Assembly (NCBI GenBank): GCA_963966185.1
Contig: CAWZYM010000020.1
Span: 170,001 to 234,000, forward strand
Length of the DNA stretch: 64,000 nucleotides
DNA from: Rhabditoides inermis
Taxonomy: Eukaryota > Nematoda > Chromadorea > Rhabditida > Rhabditidae
Direction: 5' to 3'
The notes under the pieces are model-generated. The model was given only the letters and a program-made list of their open reading frames with translations. It had not been told where the DNA came from and did not search any database. A program made the position numbers and the translations under genes. This document shows, piece by piece, positions 1 through 10,317 of this stretch (position 1 is its first letter; the number at the start of each line of letters is the position of its first letter).

Positions 1-152
1 ATGATTGCAGGTTTTTCGATATTATGTCATTGGGTTGTCTTAGAAATGCACATCTACTGCACCTATTCCATAACATGCCACATCAACCCTTGTCCACTGG
101 CCATCTCCCCTTGTTTATGCCCTGTTCTTACATGTCTTGGGTACTTCCTTCC

Positions 153-154
<2 letters not shown>

Positions 155-190
<36 letters not shown>
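155..190. repeat. (CT)n microsatellite
   Basis: An almost uninterrupted CT dinucleotide run of about 36 bp just downstream (minus sense) of the donor of the last visible exon of the left-edge gene. Confidence 0.95.
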
Positions 191-192
<2 letters not shown>

Positions 193-1326
193 CTTCTGCC
201 ATATCTTCTTCCACTCCTCGAATCCCTTTGTCTTGCTCTTTGGATCGAACGATATCTTTGCGAGGGTTGTGAATGTGAGGGATGGTTGACGGAGACCGAA
301 GTAGTTGCGGGTCATGTCGAAAACAAACTAAACACATTAATTGAAACAACGTGAACACAAAGGTTCCACCTTCTCTTTATCCGCCGCTCTATCCAGGTAG
401 ACTGCGATGAGATCGGCAAGAGAGAGAAATCCGATGTGACTCCGCATATCCGCTTTCAACTATAAGTGAATCAATCAATAATACTCATCAATCAAATCAA
501 TAACTCAATAACTCATTTACAAGGGAGGTGTTATAGGTCCTCCACTCGGATTTACTTCATAAGGTAGAAATTGAAAGCTTTACTTCATAAGGTAGAAATT
601 GAAAACCTACTGTTTAACATATCACAAAATCAGCTGCCCTCGTTTCGGTTTAGGCATATATTACATAGAAAGTAACAGTCAAAAATTTCAAAGTCCAGAC
701 ACTCGCTGGAGGCAGTCATCGACGTTTTTGACCATAACTCGGCTCTTAATCGATGAAATCTCATATTTCAAAGTTTTTATGAAAGCTATAGTCTTCTATA
801 ACTATTAGGGACCCACTCCGATAAGAATAGTGCAACATACGTAACACAAAATACAGTAATCTGGTATCAACTTCAAACGAAGATTACGGTACTTTAATGG
901 ACACGAGGGCAGCTGAACTTTTGATATGTTGTTAAGGAGATCAAGAGCTTTCGAATGGTTCCTTTAGATTGTAAATCCGAGTGGAGGACCTATAACACCT
1001 CCCTCGTTAGAATACTGAAGTAAATCAACAACTCAATCAGAATACTTAAGTAACGCACCGAGTCATAGTGCTCGCTGCCCTTGTTCACTCCGAGACTCGC
1101 CATCATTATCTTGGCATACTGATTGTACACCCTGTTCAGCTCCAGGCAGAACAACCGCACCTTCGACTTGAAACGCACCTTGTCCTCTTTCGAGGCGATC
1201 TGAGAACGTCATCTTATATGACGTCATCATGCCTACCTCTGGCATGACTTGATCGACTAGAAGCTTGGAGAGAGCGCTCTCCCTTCGACCTTCGCGAAGA
1301 TAGCCAGCGAGCTGAAGGAGCCAAAA

Positions 1327-1373
<47 letters not shown>

Positions 1374-1857
1374 GAGAGAACACGAGGAAGTTAGTAGAGA
1401 GAAGAGAGAAAGGGATCACCTACATTGACCACTCCATAATCGGTAATATTGATTTTCATGTCTCGCATGAGATTCTTCAGCAAATCCACAAGTAGTGGGC
1501 GGACTATGTTCGAGTTTTCCACTTCCTGAAGTATTGATTTATTGATTCTCCGAGTGATTGATATCGATCGACGGACCTTAGCCTTCTGTTCATCATACTC
1601 CCTGAGTTCATCGGACGATGGGAGTACTTGGGAGAGGTATGTCTCATCCACCACCACCTCATCGTCTTCCACTTCCATTTCCGGCTGACGCGTCGTCGTC
1701 TTCACGTCTTCAACGCCTTCTCACATTATATTGATTTATCGATTGCTCATACGTATTAGTTTATAGTTTATTTGACGGGTAATTTAATTTGCTCATTAGT
1801 TTTTCACTCACCTTGTAGTAGATCTGCGAGTAGATCATTTTCGAGCAGTCGCTGTAC
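193..1857 (-). CDS. Unrecognised multi-exon gene, partial (continues past the left edge)
   Basis: Five phase-compatible exons read leftward: about 1857-1813, 1716-1430, 1311-1237, 1199-1059 and 327-193. Each has an AG acceptor and GT donor, and together they give about 225 residues. The second exon is acidic at its start (EVEDDEVVVDE) and then helical and charged. The later part is basic and hydrophobic (KVRFKSKVRLFCLELNRVY). The last exon ends at a GT donor with no stop, so the gene runs off the window. The upstream start is also unseen; the first exon listed begins at a TTTGCAG acceptor. I do not recognise the family. The intron between 1059 and 327 holds an inverted-repeat element, and the one before 1311 holds a (GA)n tract. 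Exon joins are inferred. Confidence 0.5.
523..1003. mobile_element. MITE-like inverted-repeat element
   Basis: The first 38 or so bases (GGGAGGTGTTATAGGTCCTC...) recur in reverse complement at 966-1003. Weaker inverted similarity continues inward for about 100 bp, with CAGCTGCCCTCG on both arms. The interior has no coding potential, and the left arm contains a 27-bp tandem duplication (about 549-602). No convincing target duplication was seen, so the superfamily is unassigned. It lies in an intron of the minus-strand left-edge gene. Confidence 0.7.
1330..1378. repeat. (GA)n microsatellite
   Basis: Nearly pure GA dinucleotide run inside an intron of the minus-strand left-edge gene. Read on the gene's sense strand it is (CT)n upstream of the next acceptor. 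Confidence 0.95.
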
Positions 1858-2105
1858 TGCAAAGAAGCCTACGCCAAGAAGGAGCAGAAAGAGAAGGAAG
1901 AGCTTGAGCTGATGAAATTAGATCACATGAATTAATCGTAAAAAGATAAAGTGATTGATTGAGTACAAGTATAATATTATTCTGGGAGATAGTTCGCCAG
2001 ATTACGGTAGAAAATCGATCTACCCTCGAGTCGCATTCGATCTACCTTCTAGTTGTGAGGAGACCAAAGCGCGCGCTTTCAAACAATAATATTGATCAAA
2101 GAAGC

Positions 2106-3523
2106 AGACGCAGAATCTAACCGCGGGCGAACCATGCCCACTAAAAATAGAAACGGCAAGTTTCGTTAAAACATGTAAGTGTGAACCGATTTATGGACTT
2201 GTGTGTTTTGTCATTTTTATTTATAGTTGTTTTTTTCACAGTTTGACTATTTTTCTCATAAAATTAATTAAAAGAGCATACTGCTCAATTTTTTGTTTGA
2301 CTCGTTACCAACTACAGTTGAATAGTGTACTCTGACAACACAACAAAATGCTATCTGGTCAATCATTGATAAAATCATTATGAATGATCTGAATATGAGT
2401 CCGTCATATTTGTGAGATTTCTGTCTGTAAGTCTGCATGTTCTGTCTGTGAGTGACAAGAGCGGATCTCCGTAGTGGGCACGAGCTATATGGATGCCAGT
2501 CTTTATGATGTGGCAGTATTACTCCCTTGCAACATTCGTCGTTTCTTTTTCTGTTCTGTGCCATAGAAGGATCGATCAGCATCCAGCTCGCTCTCAGATA
2601 TCTATAATTTATAGCTTGGATGTCGATCTCCTGACCTGAGTCTCTACACCGCCTCGCACGGTCTGACACTCAGGACTCAGGTCGGACAAGTGCGAGTCGT
2701 CAATAGATAGCAGATGCAGATTGCACAGACCGACAACTTTCGTTTCCTTGGTTCGTGAATTATCAAAAATGTGGAGGAAGGATCTGGAGGCGTCGATAGT
2801 CTATGCTGCTCACCCACCCCTTCGTGTCATGACACCACGTGCTAGCCCCATAAAGCATGTGTTGCAACTAGAAAACCATCTAATTATGACAGACCGCGCT
2901 CACACTTTAACCGCCGGAGTGAAGACGAGGCCCGGGAAGGAACGCGCCACGTGGTATGAAAGATGAAAGAGAATACCTGTGCTTGTCAAAGTAAACTCGA
3001 GATACATTTGCTTCCGAAGTGCTCGGAACAACCGAAATGACCAGTAGATACATGTTGTTATAGATGTTGGGTTGCTTCAAGTGATCAGATTTGGTTAGCA
3101 GGAGTAACAATGCTTTTGATTGTATGCGGAGATGAGAAGCCGAGAAGCGAGAGTGAGTAAATGAGTGAATGGAATACAGTGTGTGAGAACATGCAGACTT
3201 ACAGACAGAAATCTCACAAACATGACGGACTCATATTCAGATCATTCACAATGATTTTATCAATGATTGACCAGATAGCATTTTGTTGTGTTGTCAGAGT
3301 ACACTATTCAACTGTAGTTGGTAACGATATAAACAAAAATTTGAGCAGTATGCTCTTTTTAATTCATTTTATGAGAAAAATCGTCAAACTGTGAAAAAAC
3401 AACTATAAATAAAAATGACAAAACACACAAGTCCATAAATCGGTTCACACTTGCATGTTTTAACGAAACTTGCCGTTTCTATTTTTAGTGGGCATGGTTC
3501 GCCCGCGGTTAGATTCTGCGTCT
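2106..3523. mobile_element. Foldback (MULE-like) element with 338-bp terminal inverted repeats
   Basis: Left arm 2106-2443 and right arm 3186-3523 are near-identical inverted copies, each 338 bp, starting AGACGCAGAATC. The element is flanked by a perfect 9-bp direct repeat CAAAGAAGC (2097-2105 and 3524-3532). A 9-bp target duplication with long inverted arms is typical of Mutator-like elements. That assignment is an inference, because the 742-bp interior holds no recognisable transposase. Open frames in the arms are fortuitous. High arm identity suggests either a young insertion or gene conversion between arms. Confidence 0.85.
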
Positions 3524-3532
3524 CAAAGAAGC

Positions 3533-3985
3533 CGGCATGCGAATCAAAGAGGCCGCGCGACACTCGACCATTTGCCCGCGCTGTCTGGCTTCTCTCGCTC
3601 GAAACTGAGTTTCGCCAACTGACCCCGGCTGGCAATAACAGAAACTATCCACCAGGCTGCGACTATATACCAAATGGTCCATCAATACTGATAATGTAAT
3701 GATAATCATTTCAAAAACCTACCATGAAGTGTGAAATGATTGCTTTTGGAGTGCGGCATTGTTCGAGCAAACATAGGTAATTTGCCCCGCTGATCTCTCC
3801 CCTCAACTATCGATCGGGATTAAAGCAATTGGACAGACCCGCTTTATCCCTCGAAATGAATTCATTGGTCTGTAATCATGTTCAAAAAAAGTGACAATAA
3901 TCACGTAGTTACTATGAATGTTTCAAAACTATCAACTGTAATAAAATTGTTGTTGTCATTCGAATAATCAATCGGCAAAACTGTT
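3533..3985. other. Intergenic, nothing recognised
   Basis: Unique-looking DNA between the foldback element and the first nev-tRNA. Short open frames here have no family resemblance and no splice support. Confidence 0.5.
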
Positions 3986-4068
3986 TGCACCAGGCGGGAT
4001 TCGAACCCGCGCGGGGCTGCCCCCAAGTGATCATAAGTCACTCGCCTTGACCGCTCGGCCACTGATGC
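3986..4068 (-). tRNA. nev-tRNA-Ile(UAU), class II tRNA with long variable arm
   Basis: Read on the minus strand, the acceptor stem GCATCAG/CTGGTGC closes over seven pairs. A D arm (GCCGAGCGGTCAAGGC), an anticodon stem AGTGA/TCACT with loop CTTATGA (anticodon TAT at 4035-4033) and a T arm GCGGG-TTCGAAT-CCCGC follow. The variable region is long (GGGG/CCCC stem), as in Leu and Ser tRNAs, and the discriminator base is A. A T4 terminator follows. Nematodes are known to carry such 'nev' tRNAs, whose anticodon reads Ile AUA while the body resembles tRNA-Leu. Further copies lie at 8795 and 9205, and flanking sequence is partly shared with the 9205 copy. Confidence 0.9.
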
Positions 4069-4257
4069 GAGAGGCTGAATTACGCGGCTTGTATACAGTC
4101 GGCTTTTCGATACACACTACACTACAGCCTTGACATATGTGAAATGCGGGTGTTTTGTTGACGACCTTCGAATCCTGGCCGCCTCTTGTTCCATCAATTA
4201 CGCAACGGGTGAAAGTGAGATGAAACCAGCTTGCGATCAGCCGTTCCCATTGTCAGC

Positions 4258-5695
4258 CATGCTCGCACCAGCCACCTGCGTTTTTCTAGCACTATTACCA
4301 TGCGTCTATTCGATTCGAGCCAGAGCACTCGCTATTCGGCCGGATGTGAGGAGGCAAGGTAAGCTGGATGTGTGTTCACACGAACACTGCTTCAGAATCG
4401 CTGACGTCTCTGAATCCGAAGGCGATTCCGATTGATGAGAGCTTCGCCAAGCGGTTCAACACACGACAACCGTCGTTCAGAGAGATAGGTAACATGGGGA
4501 TGAAATCTAATGTGATAAGTGTGGTTGTTGAGAGGAGGAAGAGACGCCTGCCACTTCACCCTTTCCCTCTCTCCGCCTTCCCACATCAGCCGAGACAGGC
4601 CAGAGACAAGAATCTTCTGAACAAAGACAGTTCGTAGAGATATCAAAAGGTAAGTTTCCGTTATGATTCGCATGTTACTTTCAAAGATGGGATGGCGAGC
4701 GAACCGCCGAACCCGGGACACCGAGGGAAACGCCCGAAGCACAAACATCACAGAGGAAAGGAGGACAGAGTGGTATACAGGTAAACTACAAGACTTGCAA
4801 CTTGCAATCAAAGTGAACATGCGTCAGTAATGCGTGGCGGCCACTTCCCATAAACGCTGGAGCGGACACGAAAGAGGATCCAGGAACCACGATAGATGGT
4901 CATGACAGCGGAGGTTCGTATATCTTTATATATTCGCACAATGGTTGTCCTAGGCGACCGAGTGATCTACAGTAACTCGTGGCGTCCTCTGCCCATCAAC
5001 ACTGGGGATGGCTCCACTCCCGTTGGTGCTACCGCCAACCCAGACGACCCAAACGTACCACATATTACGTACCACCCGGATGGCACCGTTGACAAGGGTC
5101 GGTTATGGTTTCCTCTCTTTGATAGGAGTCATATAGATTTGACTTTGACTGCACTATTCACAACGACGTCACTGCAGAAGGTGCATACCCCTTCTCCTCG
5201 TCGTCTGGAATCCGGTCAATCCCTCCGGATGGCGGGCCGTGGATCAATCCTGAGGGTAGGATGAAGTGGTCTGATAGAAGATGAACAAGTTGTAGGCGGC
5301 CTGGACTTCCCGGTCACCCTCCGATCCCTTATCACCTGTGCCGTGCCGCCCATCTACCAATACCTGTGCTTCGGACCCAGGGTCGAGGTGGGTGCAAAAG
5401 CAAACTTGGAAAACCTACCACCTACTACAAATGTATGTGTATGTTTTGTTCAGGTGGGGAAGCCGACGCCTATGGTACAGACGAAACGGAAGGGACTGGC
5501 GTTCGGATACCACAATGGAGTGGATGTGAGGTGAGCGAAACGTTATATATTAGTCTATAAATTTCGCTGTTGTAAAAAAATTGTAAAAAATGTTATCAAG
5601 TTCCACTACCACTTATTCGCAGGATGATCAAACCTCTGAACATTCCGATGATCGAAGGCGACACGGACATAGGACATCATCTCGGGGCGGTGGTG

Positions 5696-5736
<41 letters not shown>

Positions 5737-6100
5737 ATGGTGAGAACACTAATCGATTCTGTACTAACCTGTGTTGACATTTGAGGTAGACGCGGACACT
5801 GGCAACGGGGCGGTCGAGTTCGGCGAGCGACATCAGGTGTTCAAGGCGTGGAAGATGAACAAGTGAGCATTTCTCTCTCTCCCTCTCTCTTTCTTTCTCT
5901 CCCCCTCTTTCTTTCTCTCTCTTTCTTTCTCTCTCTATCTCTCTCCCTCTCTCTCTCCCTCACTTCCCCCTTTCTAGTGGCGGAGTGGTGGAATGGGACA
6001 AGCAGGGCGCCTCCGTGGATGTGGGCTCGCGCGCGAGTGCGGCAGACGATGCGGTACGTCGACTGCTTTCATGAACTCGCAACCAGAAAGGGCGCCGACT

Positions 6101-6181
<81 letters not shown>

Positions 6182-8452
6182 AAGAGCGCCCCGTGCTCAT
6201 CATCCGCGTTCAGCGGCTGCTGAACGCTTTGCGAAAGGCACTCGCAGATAGATAGATAGGTTTATTACCGATAACATGGAAAAAAACGCAATTATAAACA
6301 AAAAGTGAGCAATACAAACGGCAGGTATAAACGGGGTTTCAATGATATTGAACACGAACATAATCACATAGTATTACATGGAAAAGGAAGTGGGGGGAGA
6401 GCTCTCTATAGGTTGCGCAATTTGCTAGGTGGCATGAGATCTAATGTAGAGAGTTGTGATTTGAAGATAGAGGGATCATTGATGGAGATTAGGTCACGAG
6501 AAAGCGCATTCCATATTGCGAAGGTTCTGCTTAAAAAAAGTGCTGGTACGGCCTGTGTGATCAAATGATGGAACAATTCTAAATTCATGAGAGCCACGAG
6601 TACGAGATGGAATAATTGCAAAAAGACCATGATAGTCCAATATAGTTTTCGAGTGGATTACTTTGTGAATGTATGTGACATCATTCAAGAATCGTCTATT
6701 TTCGAGAGTTTGAAGATTGAAAAGCTCAAGGCGTTGAGGATATGATAGGCTGCGCCCGATACGCTGACACACACGACGAGTATAATAGCGTTGTATGCTC
6801 TCAATTAGGTTTACAGAAGCAACATCAGTAGGGTTCCAGAGCTCAGTGCAATATTCTAATTTACAGCGAAAATAGGTTGTGTATGCGGTGATCAGTAGTG
6901 TGGGATTTCGTGTTTTGTATGTCCGAAAAAAATCATTTATAGAATACAGAGTTTGTTGAATTATTTGTTTGAAATGATCACGGAACAATAACTTATTACT
7001 CATGAGAATACCAAGATCCTTTGCAGAATCTACTGGTTTGAGAGTTGAGTCGTGGACGATATAAGTGTGCTTTGGATTCCGCTTGCCTACATGCAATATT
7101 TGAGTTTTCTCAGTGGATATCTGAAGTCCCCATGAAGCTGACCATGCTGCGACTATGTCAATGGCTTTTTGGAAAATAGACTTCGCAGAAGTACTGGTAA
7201 AATCAAAAGGAAAGTAAATTTTCAAATCGTCTGCATAAAGCGCATAATAAACGCCATCTGGTAAATTATCAGGAATGTTATCTATGAAAATGTTGAACAG
7301 CAAGGGTCCAAGACACGAACCTTGTGGAACGCCACAATTAACAGTGCGCGGTGAGGAACGCTTAGATCCAATCATAACAGATTGCTTGCGATTTTTGAGA
7401 AATTCAATTATCCAGCCAAGAGCATTACCGCGAATACCGATAGCGTCAAGTTTCTTGAAAAGAAGGTCATGGTTGATGGTATCAAATGCTTTTTTAAAGT
7501 CGAAATAGATGCAATCTATTACGGAACCAGATGAAATATGCTTGCACCAATTCATATGACATTCAATTAGTTGTGCATTAGTGGATCGATTTTTGCGAAA
7601 ACCAAATTGTTTTTTGGAGAGTAGGTTGTGCTTTTCTAAGTATTTTGTAATCTGCTGAACGCATATTCTTTCCATAACTTTAGAGATGCTACATGTGAGA
7701 GAAATCGGTCTGTAGTTTGAGACAGATTCACGTGCGCCTTTTTTGAATAATGGTTTCACCCAAGCTTCTTTCCAAATAGATGGGATTTCTCTGACAGACA
7801 TGGACATTGCAAAAAGAATTCTGACTATAGTTTTGATGTTCTGATGTGAAGGTTCGTCTGCGATGGACGGTCGCTGGTGTGTCGGTCGGACCGGACAGAC
7901 AGCTCACGCGGCACGGAGTGGGACATGCAAAGGCGGCAAGTGAATCTCTCTCTCCATCTCTCCATCTCTCCATTTCTCCCTCTCTCTTTCTCTCTCTTCC
8001 TCTCTCTCTCTTTCTCCCCCTCCCCCCCCCTTTCTCCATCTCCCCATCTCTCTCTCTCCTTCCCTCTCATCTTGCTCTTGCAGACTACAAGGCCCCCGCG
8101 AACCTCTCCCCGATCTACCCCGGCTACTATGCTCGCTCTGGCACCGACGACTGGTACAGGAGGCACTTCCGCCACCCGGGTCAGCCACCATTCTCTCTCT
8201 CTCTCTCCCATCTATGTTTAATGTTGAAGCTGTTTTGCCTTGAGTGACTTATGACTCGCACTCATGATGCCAGAGGGATCTTTGAATTCATTAGCCGCTT
8301 GCAAGATGATTAACAAAAAAATTCGCCGTTTTCCGACTGATTTTGAACGAATTTTTTTTCTCGATCATGCAAGCGGCTATTGTATCTCTATAGCCCGCGC
8401 CAGAGCGATAGTTTTCGATCTACCTCGCTTGCAGTTCGAAATACGGTGCCAT
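4258..8452 (+). CDS. Secreted protein of unknown function; one exon split by a LINE
   Basis: The start at 4258 gives a clear signal peptide (MLAPATCVFLALLPCVYS). Phase-compatible exons follow at about 4386-4491, 4589-4651, 4688-4780, 4951-5095, 5299-5389, 5457-5530, 5623-5692, 5786-5861 and 5978-6048. A further exon begins near 6187 and is interrupted by a LINE at about 6247-7842. Coding then resumes (in the same frame once the insert is removed) to about 7930, with another exon at 8084-8189. A possible last exon (8432-8452) would add only a few residues before a stop. I could not find a frame-compatible join between 4780 and 4951. I do not recognise any domain; the middle is rich in Gly/Asp and charged residues. 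The gene may be inactive in this haplotype. Confidence 0.5.
5695..5733. repeat. (CT)n microsatellite
   Basis: Pure CT run of about 39 bp immediately after a GTGAGT donor, in an intron of the secreted-protein gene. A second, imperfect CT tract follows at about 5868-5965 in the next intron. Confidence 0.95.
6102..6180. repeat. (CT)n microsatellite, 79 bp, perfect
   Basis: The longest uninterrupted CT run in the window. It fills most of a short intron directly upstream of the acceptor of the exon that the LINE later interrupts. Confidence 0.97.
6247..7842 (-). mobile_element. 5'-truncated non-LTR retrotransposon (LINE, CR1/Jockey-like)
   Basis: On the minus strand the element carries a reverse transcriptase frame and then a 3' region ending in GGTAATAAACC plus a short tetranucleotide tail, (CTAT)n. 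A microsatellite-like 3' tail is typical of CR1-type LINEs. The reverse transcriptase frame is open to the 5' junction, so the copy is truncated and lacks the endonuclease. No target duplication longer than an ambiguous 3 bp is visible. The flanking host sequence forms one exon frame when the insert is removed. Confidence 0.88.
6494..7807 (-). pseudogene. Reverse transcriptase fragment of the LINE, frameshifted near its C-terminus
   Basis: A 437-codon frame with the reverse transcriptase signature in order: NYRPISLTCSISKVMERI (about residue 31), FDFKKAFDTINHDLL, GVPQGSCLGPLLFNIF and the catalytic YADD in ALYADDLKIYF. The frame is open upstream of the first Met to the truncation point. Near 6535 the reading frame leaves the family's usual C-terminal region. 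That region (TFAIWNALSRDL) continues in the neighbouring frame across a run of seven T residues on the sense strand. A one-base change there, or an assembly error, has shifted the frame. With the endonuclease missing, the copy cannot be autonomous. Confidence 0.85.
8292..8379. repeat. Hairpin-forming inverted repeat
   Basis: TAGCCGCTTGCA (8292-8303) pairs with TGCAAGCGGCTA (8368-8379). Inside it AAAAAAATTCG pairs with CGAATTTTTTT, leaving a loop of about 22 nt. It lies in or just after the last introns of the secreted-protein gene. It could be a small MITE remnant or part of a 3' UTR. Confidence 0.7.
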
Positions 8453-8794
8453 AACCGTCTGCTTCTCTTGTTTTGAGCACTACTGTCGAGATCTGACTCT
8501 CCGTCTTCCTCTGATCTACCCCACCGCGAGTTATGCCACCCCTCTCTAGGCGACGCGTCGAAGACTGCGTGGCAGCGCGCGTGTCCCTGGTGCTTCGCCG
8601 TCGACGGATTCGGGGTGTGACGTCGTCTTCGCCGTCGTCCAGAATCCCACTGACGTCGTGTAACATACGTGTACATACCACTCACAGTGCAATACAATGT
8701 GTCTGTAATCTTATATGTTCAATCATTTGTAACAAAGTTGCATTGGAACGCGCCATTTCGCGGACTCTATACAAACCGCCTAATACAGCTCTTC
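8453..8794. other. Intergenic, no gene recognised
   Basis: GC-rich stretch with short open frames on the minus strand (Arg/Ser-rich) but no splice pattern or family resemblance. The last 30 bp resemble the flank upstream of the third nev-tRNA. Confidence 0.4.
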
Positions 8795-8877
8795 GCATCA
8801 GTGGCCGAGCGGTCAAGGCGAGTGACTTATGATCACTTGGGAGCAGCCCCGCGCGGGTTCGAATCCCGCCTGGTGCA
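8795..8877 (+). tRNA. nev-tRNA-Ile(UAU), copy 2
   Basis: Same class II fold as the copies at 3986 and 9205: acceptor GCATCAG/CTGGTGC, anticodon TAT at 8828-8830 in a seven-base loop, T loop TTCGAAT, discriminator A, and a TTTT terminator a few bases later. It differs from the other two copies in the variable arm (GGGAGCAGCCCC rather than GGGGGCAGCCCC), which turns one stem pair into A/C. It may be slightly impaired. Confidence 0.88.
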
Positions 8878-9204
8878 AACAGTTTTGCCAGGTTATTGAT
8901 CGCATGACAACACCAATTTTATTACAAAGTGAATAATTTTAGAATAAATACAGAAAATGTGCGAATATTATCACATTTTAGAGACAGTGAGAACAACACA
9001 TAGCACATACAGTTGTTTCTTTTGAGTATCAAGACCGATAAATGAAAGCAGAACTGTATATTATTCATTTATTCGAACAAATTTATAAAGTTGTAATATT
9101 CTAATTACAATCATATCATTCAATACGTAACACATAATACATAACCCGAGAGCATTTACGAGCAAATTTGCAAACTCTATAGAAGCCGCGTAATTCAGCC
9201 TCTC
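8878..9204. other. AT-rich spacer between two nev-tRNA genes
   Basis: No gene seen. The sequence just before 9205 (AAGCCGCGTAATTCAGCCTC) also occurs, inverted, beside the copy at 4068. The duplicated unit is therefore larger than the tRNA itself. Confidence 0.6.
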
Positions 9205-9287
9205 GCATCAGTGGCCGAGCGGTCAAGGCGAGTGACTTATGATCACTTGGGGGCAGCCCCGCGCGGGTTCGAATCCCGCCTGGTGCA
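9205..9287 (+). tRNA. nev-tRNA-Ile(UAU), copy 3
   Basis: Identical in the tRNA body to the minus-strand copy at 3986-4068. Anticodon TAT is at 9238-9240, with an intact GGGG/CCCC variable-arm stem and a T5 terminator just downstream. It sits less than 100 bp from the 3' end of the convergent SLC13 gene. Confidence 0.9.
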
Positions 9288-9378
9288 AAAAAGTTTTTGC
9301 CGAATGATTAATCGCACAAGAACATCATAATGTTTCAAAATTGATAGCTACAGCAAGAATGAAGAATGGTGAAGCTAT

Positions 9379-9831
9379 TCATAAACAGGGCGAAGTATTG
9401 TTGTGTGTTGCCGCGAAGGCGGGGTAGGTGTCCATGTCGAACACCCACCACACCCACGTGTTCATCGACACGACCGTGATCAGAATGCAGAAGACGTTCA
9501 GAAGGACGCCGGACGAGACCTGCAAGTGTACCAACTATGATATCTCAAAAGGCGAGATCAGACTCGATTATGTATCGAAAAGCCGCAGTATGATACAAAC
9601 GATACTTTCTGAGGATTTTTGCCAGCAAAAAGTTGAATCGGACCTCTACTAAATAGCGCGCATCAAGCGAACGACCACCGACCATGTCGCGCATGCTGAT
9701 CAGCCCGGTCTCGTAGACGATGGCATTGGATGGAGTGGCCATCGGGAGCATGAAGGAGAAGGAGGGACCGATCGCCGCCGGAATGGCGAAGAACAGAGGG
9801 TGCACGTGCACCGACTCGGCCTGAACGCAGT

Positions 9832-9870
<39 letters not shown>

Positions 9871-10279
9871 AGAGAGCCTCACGATGCTGAAGGCGATGGG
9901 TATGAAGACGGAAGCGGTGGCGGAGTTTGTGGTGAACTCTGTGAATACGACGACGAATAGAGAGAGGGCGGCCTGCATGAGTGAGAGGGGCAGCCCGGAG
10001 AGGAGCGACTGGATCGAGCAGGCCAGGTAGGGCGACAGGCCAGACTTCTGCAAGGAGGGAGGATCTCTCTCTCTCCCCTCTCTCTCTCTCTCCCTCTCTC
10101 TCTCTCTCCCTCTCTCCCTCTCTCCCTCTCTCCCTCCTCTCTCTCTCTCTCCTACCGATACAGCGACAGATATGCTGAACCCTGCTCCAATGAGGAGAAT
10201 GACGGACCATGGGAACCGACGCTGTACCATCGCCCACGTCAGCAGCGACTCCCGACGCACCGAGCGACGCGCCTGGTCC

Positions 10280-10317
<38 letters not shown>

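Noticed and set aside
1857..1935. Plus-strand exon reading ...KEAYAKKEQKEKEELELMK with a stop
   Set aside because: The minus-strand exon 1857-1813 has a TTTGCAG acceptor and phase match to the next exon. The plus reading would need a poor acceptor and has no neighbours.
2268..2669. 133-codon minus-strand frame near the foldback element
   Set aside because: It runs through the inverted-repeat arm and interior. A shorter frame of the same sequence appears in the other arm, as expected from inverted duplication. No domain is recognisable.
5848..6255. Long open frames made of Ser-Leu or Arg-Glu repeats
   Set aside because: They are translations of (CT)n/(GA)n microsatellites, which lack stops in several frames. 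The same applies to similar frames around 10.2, 22.3, 30.7, 34.1 and 59.1 kb.
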